Assembly (NCBI GenBank): GCA_023213395.1
Contig: CM041465.1
Span: 241,249,741 to 241,313,740, forward strand
Direction: 5' to 3'
DNA length: 64,000 nucleotides
From: Cycas panzhihuaensis
Lineage: Eukaryota > Cycadophyta
Made by a program: the position numbers and the translations under genes. The notes under the pieces are model-generated. The model ran no database searches, was not told the DNA's origin, and worked only from the letters and a program-made list of their open reading frames with translations. Positions 33,319 through 45,367 of this stretch are shown piece by piece (the first letter of the stretch is position 1; every line of letters begins with the position of its first letter).

Positions 33319-36018
33319 TGTTTCCAGCCTAGGGAATGGACTTGAGATAATTCAACTTAGGTAAGCACATGTATATACTTCTCACTTTCATCCTTGCTAT
33401 CACTTGGTAGAAGTTATTTAGAGTATTGTTTGATGCACACTTGCTTGCCATTTGTGTGATTGCATTGCCTTCTCTGCTTGATCACGTTGCTTGCACCTGC
33501 TGCATACTATTTAGCCTATGACGACCCACCATGGGGTAGTCCTCAACGAGTCATACACCCCATATGACACTCAGCTACCCGCAACACCTCCATAACTCTG
33601 TAAACATTGTTGTTGGTTATGATCTGCTCGTATCAACACTCTTGTTACCACTTTGAGTCCCCTTCTAGGTGTGATAGGACCTCCCTGAGATTTGTTTCTC
33701 TCTTTCGATCACTTGCCAACCACCTGGGCGTGAGCTCCCAGCCTGCCAGGCCTTTGTACACCCCTCTATTTGGCTCTAGGCCTTAGTTCTGTCTTCATTT
33801 TGGTTTTTAGTCCTGCACTGCTACAAACTAAGTGGTACCGTAAAGTTCTGCATGATCTGTGAAGTTTACCCGCAGTCGACTATTTAAATTTATTTTTTTA
33901 AACTACCTCAGTAATTCCCACTCTTTTTGTGGAATTTCCATGTGGTGCCCTCAAGTACTCACCCCCACCATAATCCTAAATATTTGTTTAGGGTTGGGAT
34001 GAGTATAAAACCCAAAAACGAATCCACTTGCTCCTCTTCTTCACTCATTTTTTGCTCTCTACTCCTAGCTCATGCTCTGTAACCTCCTCAAGATTTGCTC
34101 CTCTACTCTAGCTCCTCTTCAATAGGTGCATCTACTGTATCTCAGGCCCTACTCTAGTGGCTCTAAGCTTCCTTTTGTAGGTCTAGTTTTTGTGTAAGGA
34201 GAGTACTTACAGCTTATCAACAAGCAAACTCCAGGAACTAAAAGCGACATCCATGTGTGCCTCCCCTTCAGCCCAGGTCTGAAAAGCCTACTGGACATAG
34301 GTTTTTTCCTCTGATTTTTGGAAGATTAAGACTCCCTCTTTCTACCTTACAGGTACTCCTTCAAAGTCCTTTAGGTTTTTCTATGTTTTTTCCTTTCCTT
34401 TATGAGAAATTTTGGGTCAATCTTTGCTCCTCCCCTTTCATTTCAGAGGAGCTTGTCTTTTGCTCCTTGTCTTGCAATATTTCTCCTCTCTTCTCCTGCA
34501 AGCCTACTCTAGGGTGGCTGTGTAAGAGGGCTGCATAAGGTTGGGCAAAGGGAGAAAGGCATGATCTATTCCCTTTTCGGCCTTCTCCCCAAGGGTTTAC
34601 CCTTCCCTTCCTTACTCTTCTGCTCCATGCCTCTCTCTGGAGTTGGGCTAGGGATTGTGAGGCTTATTTCAGTTCTGAAGTCAGCATTGGCAGCCCTTAC
34701 CATGCTGGTTTTAGACCTATGCTCTCAGGTTTTGGGCATCACATAAGTCCCTAAACCCATCCTGGTTCAGTTTTTGATCCTTGACTTGCCCCAACGTGAC
34801 GATAGCACCTCGTCTCTTGGGTCTACCTGTGCACCATCCCGTTGGTTTATCATCTCTTCTACTTGCTATCCCAAATAGCCATCACACTCTAGTTTTTTCT
34901 CATTGAGGCTACGTGGAGGTACTTACAGATAGGTTGGCCATTCTAAGGCTAACCTCCTTATCTTAGTCATTGCTTAGCGCTGCTTAGATCTGAGATTTGC
35001 TTGGTGGTTTTGGAGTAGAGTGTATTACTTTTAGCTTGATTTATTAGCTATCTTTTGTATTTATATACATATTAGGTGCACTTGGTAGCCCCCTTCTCTA
35101 GAAGAGAGAAACCTTTTTTTGTGATTAGCAGGTTTGCGATAGCGAAAGTACGAAAGAGGTGGACTTCTTTAATAGGTGAGTCCCTAGCTAGTAGTGCTTT
35201 TAGTTCCTTCTTTGTTTCTTTGTTTGCTACTTTGCTTTCATATATTGGGGAAGGTAAGGTAGCCCCTCGTCCATTTCCAGCAACCATCGTCAACTAGCCC
35301 CACACCCACATGGCGAGTTTGAGTGGACAAGTGCGAAAGGAGTGGAAGAGCACAGCGTTTCAACCATGCTTCTCTCCCAGGTACTCCTTCCTTCTTTGTC
35401 TTTTTTCTGCCATGCTTTTATGCAAACTTCACATGTTAAAGCCACATAGGAAACAAAAAGGGAATGAACGCACTTTGTTTTTTCGCATTTATAAATTCTT
35501 TTCCGTAGTCATTCACCTCATGTGTAGATAGGACTTAGGCGTGAACTGCACACCTCTTAAGCCCCATCTAACCCATACGTAGGACCATCTGTCCCTAGAC
35601 TTGCCTTTGGTTCTTTTAGCGTATTTGCTTTACTTATCATACAACAACCTAATCCTAGCCTACATCCCTCTTCCGTTTGAGTTAGGTCATCACATCTCCT
35701 GTGCACCTACTCACGCGTTATGTCTTCCCTCTTACGGGAAGGCGCTACCTTCTAGAGTCCCCTTTCCTCTTCCCGGCCATTTAAGGGGTAAGTGGGCCTC
35801 CTCCTTTGGGGCAACCCAAAGTCTTACCTTGCGTCTTCTTTCCAAAGGTTACCCTAAGGCAATTGGGCACCATTCGTGGGTCTTGAACTCGCACTCTGGT
35901 ACACGGATGCCTTGCGTGGTGTTCTTCCTTGCCATTAGGATCCCATCTATATCTCAACCATACCTCAACTAGTTATTTTCTTCTAAGCATAGAAGGCCAT
36001 CCCATAGACGCAATTCCA
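33319..36018 (+). repeat. TatB 3' LTR
   Basis: Starts TGTTTCCAGCC and ends ATTCCA, followed by the target-site copy ACCAC. Matches 19126-21843 with scattered transitions and a few short indels. TATA box at 34004-34010. Confidence 0.93.
34004..34010 (+). promoter_or_regulatory. TATA box of TatB 3' LTR
   Basis: TATAAAA in GATGAGTATAAAACCC, the same context as 19811-19817. In a 3' LTR it could drive readout into TatA; no evidence that it does. Confidence 0.6.
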
Positions 36019-36023
36019 ACCAC

Positions 36024-36605
36024 CCTTTTATTCTATATACTTCGGTGACTAATGAATCTCTAGGGGCCATATTAGACCAAGAAGATGATCCAAAAACTGA
36101 AAGGGCCATCTATTTTATCAGCCACACCTTAGTAGAAACATAATTCAACTATCTACTGACTAAAAAAGAATGCTTGGTGCTAGTTTACATTGCTAAAAAG
36201 TTTAAACAATACCTCTTGGGAAACACCACTTATGTGATCATCTAATCCGATCCCTTGAGATATCCTATGACATGATCAAACTTGACGGGAAGGGCTAGTA
36301 AGTGGGCCATCCTCTTGTAAGAATACAATCTAAAAATTATCAATTGAAAGTCTAAGAAAGGCATGCTAGTTATGGAATAATTAGTAGATGCTCCCATACT
36401 AAATTCCCTTAGGGTTTTGGTTGATGATTCCTTACCCAACGAGCCTATTTTAGCTCTTTAGCAAATCAATGCTCATCCATTAGCTAACAACAAATGGTAT
36501 CGTGATATAATCGACTACTTAACTTAATAATAATATCTAGCTAATACCAGCAATAAGGTCAAGCTATGTGTGAGGGCCTTTACCTGGAAATACTTCCTCA
36601 TGGAG
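36024..36605 (+). pseudogene. TatA RNase H (Gypsy type)
   Basis: Resumes right after TatB: PFILYTSVTNESLGAILDQE, then AIYFISHTLVET, FNYLLTKKECLVLVY and KKFKQYLLGNTTYVII, followed by a stop. This aligns residue by residue with TatB 26990-27210. After the stop it continues to LVDAPI and VDDSLPNEPI. Stops stand mainly at Gln and Trp positions. Confidence 0.9.
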
Positions 36606-37740
36606 GATGTGTTGTATAAAAGATCATTTGATAGCATTCTCCTTCATTGTGTTAGCCTGGAGGAGACTGACCAAATTCTTTGTGAATGCCATAATGGCAA
36701 TTGTAGGGGCCGCTTTGAGGGCTAATCAATGGCCTAGCACATCTTACACATGGGTTATTATTGGCCAACCTTGTTTAAAGATGCCCATACCTATGCTCAA
36801 TATTATTATTGGTGCAAAGAGTACACCAATGTTATTCATTAGCCTTTTGAGGTGTTGCATTTGGCGGTCTCTCTATGGCCTTTTCCCCAATGGGGATTGG
36901 ATCTTATTAGAGCTATTGCCCCATATTCTTTATCCTAATACAAATTCATCCTAACAGCTATTGAATATTTTACTAAATGGGATGAAGCTATCTCTTTATC
37001 TTCGACAATAGGCAAAACTATTTCTACCATTATGTACCAGTATATTATTTGTTAATTTGGGGTCCCTGATGTCTTCATTATAAACAATGGAACCCCATTT
37101 TGTAATAAAGAAGTGGATGAGCTTTACAAGAAATTAAAGCTATCTCATAAAACTTCATACCCTTACTACCCTTAGATTAATGGCTAAATCAAGGCCTTCA
37201 ACAAAATATTAATAAACATTCTTAAAAAGACCATTACCCAATCCTAAAAAGATTAGCATATTCAACTGTATTCAACCCTATGGGCTTACTGTAATTCAAT
37301 TTGAACAACTATGGGAATGATACCAATCTCTCTAATTTATGGGTTGGAGGCATTATTACCCCTTAAGGTCAAAATCCCCTTCTTAAGGGTGTCCCTCAAA
37401 GGGTTTGTTGATGAGGAGTGGTGACATCAAGCCTGCCTCCTTGACCCCGATGCCTTGGATGAGAAATACCTAATGGCATACCAAGCTAACTAGGCATCTA
37501 AAACTAGGGCACAAAGGATGCATGATAGATACTTGCACCTTTATCCCTTAAGCTTTGGGGACCAAGTCCTTAAAATAGAGTATTTATATAATCCTTTATC
37601 CAAATTTGACCCCAAATAGGAGGACCCCTTTATAGTTGTCAAGATCCTTGATAACATTGCATATAGAATCACCATGTTAGAGGGCTTTGGGTTTGAAAGA
37701 GCTATAAATGGCAACTTCCTAAAGAAGTTATATAGTTGAC
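36606..37740 (+). pseudogene. TatA integrase, catalytic residues lost
   Basis: The zinc-binding part reads CECHNGNCRGRFEG and HMGYYWPTLFKDAHTYAQ. The second His and the first Cys of the HHCC set, present in TatB, are Arg and Tyr here. The first catalytic Asp remains in WGLDLIRA. The second is Asn (FIINNGTPF where TatB has ILITDNGTPF) and the Glu is Lys (IKAFNK, codon 37191-37193). The C-terminal GPY/F-like block is PFIVVKILDNIAYRI, ending FLKKLYS and a stop at 37738-37740. Many stops interrupt it. Confidence 0.92.
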
Positions 37741-38510
37741 CCTTTCCTCTTTGATGGGAGTGGGGGAAACCCACTTTCACTCCAAAATGAGCCTAAACTA
37801 CCCTTCATTTATGATGTTATATACCTTTACAAGGGACATGGCATGTATTCAAGCTTTACTTTATTTCTACATGTTGTAAAGAGGTGGTGATATTTCCCCA
37901 TGAGGGTATCATCCCCCCTCTCCAAGTCAAACCTTCTTTCAGTCTATGAGTAGTGGATGTTCTCCAATAAGGGATACTTCTCCATACCCACATTTGATCC
38001 CCTATTGATTCATAGCTATGGGCTAGATTGAGCCCTATGGGGGTAACATTATTCAATCACAAATACAAGCTATCATCCTAAAGAAGCAAATGACACCAAA
38101 ACTCATCTCTCTTTAGAACCCTTGGGCTATCTATATCCCTCAGGTTCTCTTTCCATTTTAGCATCCCTATTGGTGCCCTGAGATCTAAGAGAGCCTAGTC
38201 TATCTTCCACATTAGGTATAAGTACCTCTATGTGAGGCCCTCTTTTCATGCCCAAGCTCTTTCCCTTATGTAGGGGTAGTAGCTAAGATTGCTACCCTTA
38301 TCCTAAGGGCACATGTGATCCCTCTGTTTGAGTGTCACATGAGATGCCTATCTATACTAAGGTAATCATAAGTGTGCCTAGCATGTAAATGCCAAGACAG
38401 GGATGAAGTGAAACAACATCACTAAACACGAGCTAAAGCATCCACATACATGAATATCCAACAATAAGAACTAAAAACTCATAACAAAATGAGGTACCAA
38501 TTTGGCCCCC

Positions 38511-38554
<44 letters not shown>

Positions 38555-38639
38555 CATCCTCTTAAATTAGGTACGTACATGATTCAAAAAACCCCTTAGA
38601 TGTCTGGCATTTCCTATCATAAAAAATGAGCTATCATAT
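37741..38639. other. Spacer between TatA integrase and antisense ORF
   Basis: No coding motif on either strand. It corresponds to 28706-29439 of TatB and holds the AT repeat at 38513-38552. Confidence 0.5.
38513..38552. repeat. (AT)n microsatellite
   Basis: About 40 bases of nearly perfect alternating A and T. TatB has only a short AT run at the matching place (about 29400-29413), so it expanded in TatA or shrank in TatB. Confidence 0.95.
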
Positions 38640-40470
38640 AAAACCCCTTGAGCTACTTAGAGATAATCATGGGCTATCACCCTCTAGATGTCCTATCCCC
38701 CATTCGGGGGTCTTGGTCCCCCAGAGACTCCTCCTGGGTTGTCGTGAGCTCTTGGCACCACTCTCCTCATCCCACACCTAGCCCGTGTCCCTCGGTCGCC
38801 TATGGGAAGGGGTCATAGTATGTGTCCACGATGACCTAGCTACCATTTAGTCTACTAACCTATCATAACGTGCTTAGAGATGGTCCCACTCTCCCTAGAT
38901 CTTGAACACCTATCTCTAAGCATCTTGGAGTTATGAATTTATAACTATAATCCTTATCTTAGCTTTTAGAGCCACTTGTAGAGGTTCTGCCATTGCTAGA
39001 GATGCTCCCTCTCCTCTCTAGGCCTCCAACTTCCCCACCTAAGGCTATAGTCTATCCCTCTTTGTCTATAGATGGCCCCACTCTATCTGTCCCTCCTGGG
39101 CTTCCGTAGCCCATATATCCCTAACTTTGAGAAGGGGAGCAAATGTGATAGTATGTGGATGTGCTGACTCTAACTCTACTATCTACTATCAGAGGCTATC
39201 CATCTACATATACTCGAGGGAATAACTCATCCACCACCCTACTAACTAGCTCTATTATAATCCCCTCTCTTTCCAACCAAGTAAATCCATGTATTAGTAA
39301 GGATACTAGCATGAAAATAAATCAAACAAAAAAATCACTTAATAAATAGATGTAAGTAAAAACCATAGCTAAAAGGGAAGGAGAATACCTCCTAGGATAG
39401 TTAGCACACTTGGTATCACCTTCTTGACAACTCTAAGGACCTCCTCTCCCTCGGTGGCCATGGCCACCTTGTTAGTGATAGTTATATGCTCATCCCTGTT
39501 TGGTCTAACAACTACATCTCCCTCACTGGTCTCATCTCTTGGCTCTACTACTGGCTCGGTTATAGCTTCCTCTCCCTCCTCATCATTATCCTAATAGATA
39601 GTGTGATATGGATGGCATATGTAATCATCTAGTATTAGCAAATCTAGAGACATAGTGGCCACTAACCTCTCGACTTGCTTTAGTTCTCTGATGTTCCTAA
39701 AATAGGAAGGCCATTAATGGATAAGTAGCCCATTAGTTGATACCAATTGAGGGCCTACCACTAGTCCTACTCCCTTGAAGTGATTGAAGAACAAACACTA
39801 GAGTAGGGAATAATAGGAGAATTCACCTCATCCTATTGCTTGAATTTGGTCTAGTTGGGTTATCATATTGGCCATTATCAGAGTAGCCTAATCCAATCTT
39901 TGTCCCTCCTCGTAGTGATGAATGGTCTCCATCCATCCTCCTGGGATGTCCCTATAATTCTATTCCCTATAATTTTATTTTTAGGAAATCCAAAATAGAA
40001 TGATGAAAATAATAAGCTTCCTTAGTCAAGGAATGTATAATGCTATGATGGTCCTGATCACAACCCCACGCTGATCCCAATGCCCCCTGCAATAGAAGAA
40101 TTGGGTTACCTCCTAATGTGTAGCATCCATACTGGGTAAGAGTCCCAATACAATTGGTGCTCCACTTGTTAGGAACTCTAGAATACTTTGTACAGCTAAT
40201 GGAGTGATTGTAAGGTCCTCAACTCTTAGTAAGTGGAATACATGCCTCCTATAGTCCTAGTGTAAGATGATATTTATCAGTAGGGCCTTATTAGAGGCAT
40301 ACTATTATGATGTGACAACTCTGAGTAAACCACACCACCTCAAAATGCCTCGGTCCTGGTTGATCATCAACTCTGCTAGAGCTAACATCAGTGTCCTAAT
40401 GTTTTCATGGTTATCTACCATTGTAATAGCCTATAATAAAATGAATATATTATCAGTTAGTCATCTACTA
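38640..40470 (-). pseudogene. TatA antisense extra ORF (plant-mobile-domain-like)
   Basis: Minus-strand reading from about 40460: ITMVDNHENIRTLMLALAEL, MINQDRGILRWCGLLRVV; then VFHLLRVEDLTITPLAVQS, ILEFLTSGAPIVLGLLPSMD, VTQFFYC; and further on SLDLLILDDYICHPYHTIY followed by an acidic DNDEEGEE. These align with TatB blocks (AVENCENISIAM, MTKEDKGVL, DIIVTPRDIQWIL, DLLTITDYTSDPY). Many matched positions are conservative replacements, suggesting that both descend from a protein once under selection. Function unknown; the PMD-like resemblance is an impression. Confidence 0.68.
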
Positions 40471-41240
40471 GGCAACAAAAGAAACCCCTCTCTCAAACAG
40501 GTAAAAATAAGCTAAATTCTAAGCAATTTTTTTTCTAAAAAAAAAATTATTAATTCTATTTTGTATTGTAGAGAAGTTCATAGTACTATAAACAATCAGG
40601 TGGTATGCAATTTGCATCCCATAAGTTTTTTTGTAATACCATATCTATATATATGGTACCATAGAAAACTCTATGGTACCAACTACACCTACCCTAAAAA
40701 GTAAAAAACTATCACTATGTTGCTCTTATATGGACCTAAAGTAGGTCCATCAAGACTAGGGTGACTAAAAACCCTAGTTCAGCCTCTTCAGGGATTCTAA
40801 ATGGGTCTCATAAGGCCCTATAGTTCCAAAATGGGCACTTCTAAACTACTAAAAAGCTTAACAGCAAAAATAAGTGAAAAACTAACTTGAAGTTAGGATC
40901 CACTCATCGGGCCCACCCTCACTACATCCATGACATCCTTTGGATCCTAGAGACTCCTCCCATGTGATGATCTAGCAACTAGATCTCTCCTAGTGAGCTT
41001 ATTAAGGTGAAGGAAATTGGAGCTAGCAAGGGGATTTTCTAAGAATATTAAATGGATGATGGTTAAAATGAATTCTAGATGATTAACCAACTCATTTTAA
41101 TTTGATCTCTTTTGATAAGCTCCTTAGAGCTCTTTGCTTATTTTCCATTCTGATCGAGCTATTTGATCAGTGTTTTTAGGATCATCCTTACCTCCTTAAG
41201 GACCTGGGCCCTCTTCAGCTCCTAGATACTATTTTTCTCA

Positions 41241-41252
41241 CCTTTTATAGGT
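41241..41252 (-). promoter_or_regulatory. Candidate TATA box for the TatA antisense ORF
   Basis: The minus strand reads ACCTATAAAAGG, positionally matched by GCCTATATAAGG in TatB (31993-32004). Inferred promoter element. Confidence 0.45.
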
Positions 41253-41623
41253 AATAATAATGGTTTTTACTCTTCTATAGGGAGGCCCTTTTACCATCAA
41301 ACTCACTTGTTCAAAACCCTATAAGTGCTTACAGTTCTTAGGTCTGTATCAATACACTGATCTCTCATTTTTTGGTTATATTAGCCTCTGTTTTTGCCTA
41401 ACAAAATCTTACTCTCTTTTTTGAGCCTTTTATTAAGCTTTCAATAAACCTTGGGCCTAATCAATGAGCTCCTTACACCATCACCTCTCCCTCCTATATG
41501 GTAGCCCCTTCATGAATCTTATTGCCTAGCCATAGGTCTCTCCTATCCTCTCACTGAGTGGTGTTTATGACCTTTAAGACTCATCATCCTTCACTCTCAT
41601 TTCTTCTCTCTTCACTTTTTTCC

Positions 41624-41633
41624 CATATAAAGG
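41624..41633 (+). promoter_or_regulatory. Candidate TATA box upstream of TatA aRNH
   Basis: CATATAAAGG, 45 bases before the ATG at 41679. No clear counterpart in TatB, so support is weak. Confidence 0.3.
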
Positions 41634-41678
41634 GGTGGTATTTATCCATCTCTTTGGTTATAACCACCATCCTTCTTC

Positions 41679-42110
41679 ATGGCCTTACTCATCTACATTG
41701 ATGGAGGTATCTGTGGCAACCCAGGGCCGTCTATTGTAGCTTGGATCATCCATGATCCTTCTAGTTATACCCTTATATATTCTAGGATCTATATGCCTAA
41801 AGTCAGAAATAACAAAGTAGAGTATATGACTGGCATTGAGGCCTTGATTGATATGTTTTGTTTCTATAATGGCCCTATTATCTTGCATTACAACTCCTAG
41901 ATTATAGTATCTTAGTTGACCTAGGTCTACTAAGTCTTTTATCCTAAGTTGAGGTCTCTAACTATGGAAGTCAGGTCCCTATTAGCTCATTTCTCCTTGA
42001 TCAACGTTCAGTATATCCCTCACGACTAAAATGCTGAAGCCGATAGCCTAGTTAACCTCATCCTTTAGTGTTGCTTGTAGCTCGCAAACGACTCCTTTTT
42101 AACCTAATGG
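41679..42110 (+). pseudogene. TatA archaeal-type RNase H (aRNH)
   Basis: From ATG 41679 the frame reads MALLIYIDGGICGNPGPS, then WIIHDPSSYTLIYSRIYMP, NNKVEYMTGIEAL and PIILHYNS, then a stop. Beyond it come RSLLAHFSLINVQYIP and NAEADSLVNL. The first Asp and the Glu are kept, the next Asp (CDS in TatB) is Asn (YNS), and the last Asp is kept in EAD. The short Met-initiated N-terminus directly before the first catalytic block indicates a separate aRNH ORF, not a fusion to pol. Confidence 0.88.
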
Positions 42111-42599
42111 GCTCGCTATTAGAAAGAGTCTTAGGGGGCAACCCCATCCTTTTTCCTTCCTTAACCTCTAAAAGTGGCCACTATCGAGGTAAATCTATGG
42201 TGATTAAGACCTCTATCCACCTAGTTCTTACCTTTGGTTAGTGTGATAAGGCATCCTCTCATCTCCCCAAAGGTTTCTTTGGGTTTTTGAATCCTATTTT
42301 AGGGTCATACCACCTACTTTGTACATTACCAAGGCACCCCCCTAGATGTTACCTTTATCCCTTTTACCTATACATGCTCAAGATTGTTGACCACCTAGCT
42401 TAGGAAAGATTTGATTACATACCTATCTCCCTCCTCAACTTGTGCCTCTTGACCACACGCTCATTACGATATTTATTGCCCCTTTGTGACCCACACATGT
42501 TTGACTTATAGTTATTATTCATATTAACAACATTTATGTTCATAGCATTCACCATCATCACAACTTTAGAGTGACAAGGTTCTGCTACTAAGAGGGTAA
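42111..42599 (+). other. Spacer between aRNH and TatA 3' LTR
   Basis: No gene or motif recognised. A purine-rich AAGAGGGTAA just before 42600 is the best polypurine-tract candidate. Confidence 0.5.
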
Positions 42600-43351
42600 T
42601 GTTTCCTAGCTATAAGGAATGGATTAGGAGATGACAACACATAGGTAAGTGAAGGTACGTATCTCTTCCCTACTCACAACTTTAGAGTTATATTATTAGG
42701 TCTTAAATAATGATTGAATGTATGTTTGATGCTTATCTAGCTTGCCTATCTCTCTTTTGTATTGATGATGATGAGGACTCCAGTCCAATGGCCCTAGAGA
42801 CTCCCATCGTAGCCTAATGGTCAGTAAAGCTACCCTTTCACAATCCCTATGACTTTGTTTCGATCTAATTTTTGACTTATAATTTCTTATTTCACTCTAT
42901 TTTTTGCTTGGGCTACATGAGGCTTATTACTTAGTGGCCTTAGGATTAATCAACATGAGTCAAAAGTGATAACAAGTAGCTTTAAAGTCAAATTTTGATG
43001 ATGTACTATAATATCATTTTGATTATTACTTACAACAGTGGTACTACAGGGTATTTCATGGTACCATAGATATGTTCATGGTACTGCAAAGAACTTTATA
43101 GTATGACTATCACAATAGTTAGGCATAACCAACAATGTTCAAATTACATGATTGGTGCTTCCTTGTTAAACTTGGAAGACTGTGGTAGGCCCAGTTTAGT
43201 GCGTAATAGTCCATAGAAGCCTCTTAACACACTAAACTACTACTTTGCTTAGATTTAGATTGTAAATAATTTGAATTAAAACATGTTAATCCATGGTTTC
43301 TATGTGATGGTTTCATACTTAAAACCACTACCCTTGCACCTTGATCCCTCA

Positions 43352-43358
43352 TATAAAA
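43352..43358 (+). promoter_or_regulatory. TATA box of TatA 3' LTR
   Basis: TATAAAA in CCTCATATAAAATCCC, matching 5898-5904. Confidence 0.6.
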
Positions 43359-44539
43359 TCCCTTATTTTTTAGGTGGGAAGGTTCTCTTGGGTTGCCTTG
43401 TTCTTCCACTAATTCCATTTTTGCTTGAGCTCAACTCATTCTTTCATGAGTTTAGTCTAGTTTATAGAAATTCTAAGGCTTGGTTGAGTGAGTCCATATG
43501 CTTATTCTTGGTTGGACATGGTGAAAATCTTCATCTCTGATCTAGATTCTCTTCAGCTTGGCTATGTTACTTTACTCTTAGGATTGGATACCTTGGATTA
43601 TCATTGTCTTTGGCCTTATCTTCTCAAGAATCCATAAGATCTACTTGATTAGAGCTTAGAACCTCAAACAATTGCTATTATTTTCACTAGAGCAGGACTT
43701 AGATAGAGGAATTAGCCATCACAGGAAGGTTTGAGGGGGATTTTATGGTAGCTACTAGCTCTTACTTACTCTTTAATCTTGGGTAATCCCATTCTTGTTG
43801 TATGATGCTAGGTTTTTCCTTGCATGAACTTCCTCTACTATACTTTTACGGCATGCTACCATATATTGTGTTGATTTCACTTTCAAAATAGCTTAAGGGT
43901 TCCTTGTTGTTGTGCCTTTATCTCTCTTTTATTGATTTGTCAACCAAGTTGTAAGGATATAGAGGGGTTTCCTTTGGCCATACCAAGGAAACCACCTAAA
44001 TTAGGGAGGCTAGTGCCATCCTAAGGCACCCCTCATCACTCTTTCTTATATTTTACACTTTCATACTCCTCCTTTCTTTGTAATGTATGTCTTTTCTTAT
44101 ATATAGTTTATGTATTCCTTTAGTATCACATAGAAAGTAGTGTTATAAATCATATTACATGTCTTGTCGATTTGAGTTTCCTCCTAGCATTGCATGCATG
44201 GTGGAAGATAAGCTCTTTTAAGGAATTCGAAGGGATTAATGGTGGATCATTTTGTATTAGGTGAGATCTCCCTTCTTATTTATTTCATCTTTGAACTTTA
44301 TTAACTTCTATTATTTTTATTACATTATTAGTTTAATCTGAGGCAAATAAGTGGTGCCACTCACCTCATAACAACATGGTGAAAAAGTAGTGATAAAGTT
44401 GCATCAAGGAAAGGAATCCTTGTCAATGATCTCTCTCATAGGTACCTTTACCATCTTTTTGCCATTTCTCTTTCTTGTTATATATATATTTCTTTTTTTT
44501 ATTGTATGCATCTTCTATTTCCTTTGTTCCCCTTTATTT

Positions 44540-44604
44540 AAAAGAAAGTAAAAAAAAAAAAAGGGAGAAAAGGAGAGAATAAAAGAAGGAAAAAGAGAGA
44601 GAGA
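44540..44604. repeat. Purine-rich tract in TatA 3' LTR
   Basis: Counterpart of 7064-7125, with an A-run of about a dozen bases and GAGAGAGA at its end. Confidence 0.7.
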
Positions 44605-45234
44605 CTTTCATGAATCCATTCCCCTTTCAAATCCCCTCTTTATCTTCCATTCTACTTTGGTTTGCCTTAGATAGATTATAAAAAAAATAAGGAAAGAAAG
44701 AAAGGAGTGTAAAAGAGATAGAAATGAGAGTGAGACTTGATGCTTCTTGCATATTATTTCTTTTGCTACTTGGTTGTTCCCCTTTTTGTAACATGTATGT
44801 GAATAAATAATATTAAAGAAGAATCCCAAGAAGGACATAAAAGCTATCTTGCAAGTCAAAACTAGATTAATAACAACCTAAACCTCTTCTACCCTCTTCA
44901 TCTATCCTTCTTACCATAACACCTCCTTAAGAGAAGGTCTTTCAACCACTTGTTATAAGAGGATAGGAGAAACCCTACTTAAGCAACTCGATAATTTGAG
45001 GGACTCAAGCCCCCCATAACCTATAGAACTTTTCTACTATAAAATTAAGACCTTATATTCAAAGAAGGGATCATGTGCTATGCAAGTCCTAAATTTGTGC
45101 CTAAGTGGTGCATGAACACCCTTCATGGGTAAATAGGAGTTATTCTACACCCCTTAGGCCTTACAGTCTAGGCTTATCACCTATGGGTGTAATATTACCT
45201 CTTGCACACCCTTGGTAGGCACGCATCCAATCCT

Positions 45235-45362
45235 AAACAAAAATAGGAAGTAATACCTCTATGTTAATTACCATAAATTAAATGCGATAATGGGGCTAGG
45301 TCCCTTTCTAATCCCCTTTACTCATAAATTATTAGAGCAAGTTTTGGGAGTATAATGTTACT
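45235..45362 (+). pseudogene. Ty3/Gypsy H: RT middle fragment
   Basis: Directly after TatA the plus strand reads YLYVNYHKLN and then LIPFTHKLLEQVLGV, the Gypsy RT blocks IRVCVDYRKLN and FPLPFxDxxLxxV. It joins the fragment ending at 5146 on one side and the fragment starting at 54784 on the other, which proves that TatA and C4 both entered the same RT gene. Confidence 0.85.
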
Positions 45363-45367
45363 CTTTC

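Larger units (their letters stand above)
19126..36018 (+). mobile_element. Tat-type Ty3/Gypsy retrotransposon TatB (nested in TatA)
   Basis: A 16,893-bp element with LTRs of 2,718 and 2,700 bp, starting TGTTTCC and ending ATTCCA. The target-site duplication is ATCAC (19121-19125) against ACCAC (36019-36023). It interrupts the RT/RNase H junction of TatA, so it is younger than TatA. Gene order is gag, protease, linker, RT-RNase H, integrase, antisense ORF, archaeal-type RNase H. It keeps more catalytic residues than TatA but still has stops and frameshifts. No guest element was seen inside it. Confidence 0.93.
40471..41678. other. Divergent spacer between antisense ORF and aRNH of TatA
   Basis: No gene recognised. 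It contains A/T runs near 40530-40560, two GGTACC phrases (40655-40660, 40675-40680), a minus-strand TATA-like box at 41241-41252 and a plus-strand TATA-like CATATAAAGG at 41624-41633 about 45 bases before the aRNH ATG. Confidence 0.5.
5147..45229 (+). mobile_element. Giant Tat-type Ty3/Gypsy retrotransposon TatA (host of three insertions)
   Basis: Long LTRs at 5147-7747 and 42600-45229 enclose gag, protease, RT-RNase H, integrase, an antisense ORF and an archaeal-type RNase H. The target-site duplication is GTCCT (5142-5146) against ATCCT (45230-45234), one mismatch. Removing the guests C2, the solo LTR and TatB leaves about 17.2 kb. LTRs start TGTTTCCTAGC (TATTTCC in the 5' copy) and end ATCCA. 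The second RNase H, antisense ORF and tRNA-Arg-like primer site are traits reported for the Tat lineage. All genes carry stops or frameshifts. Confidence 0.9.
42600..45229 (+). repeat. TatA 3' LTR
   Basis: Starts TGTTTCCTAGC and ends GCATCCA, followed by target-site copy ATCCT. Aligns with 5147-7747; it carries a short extra piece near 44235-44260 absent from the 5' copy. Confidence 0.9.

Noticed and set aside
38513-38552. AT repeat as a promoter TATA or origin
   Set aside because: Simple microsatellite; the TatB counterpart is short and no nearby gene starts there.
5147-45229. Assembly artefact as the explanation for repeated long LTRs
   Set aside because: Target-site duplications and rejoining host reading frames at every junction, together with many independent differences between copies, fit true nested insertion.
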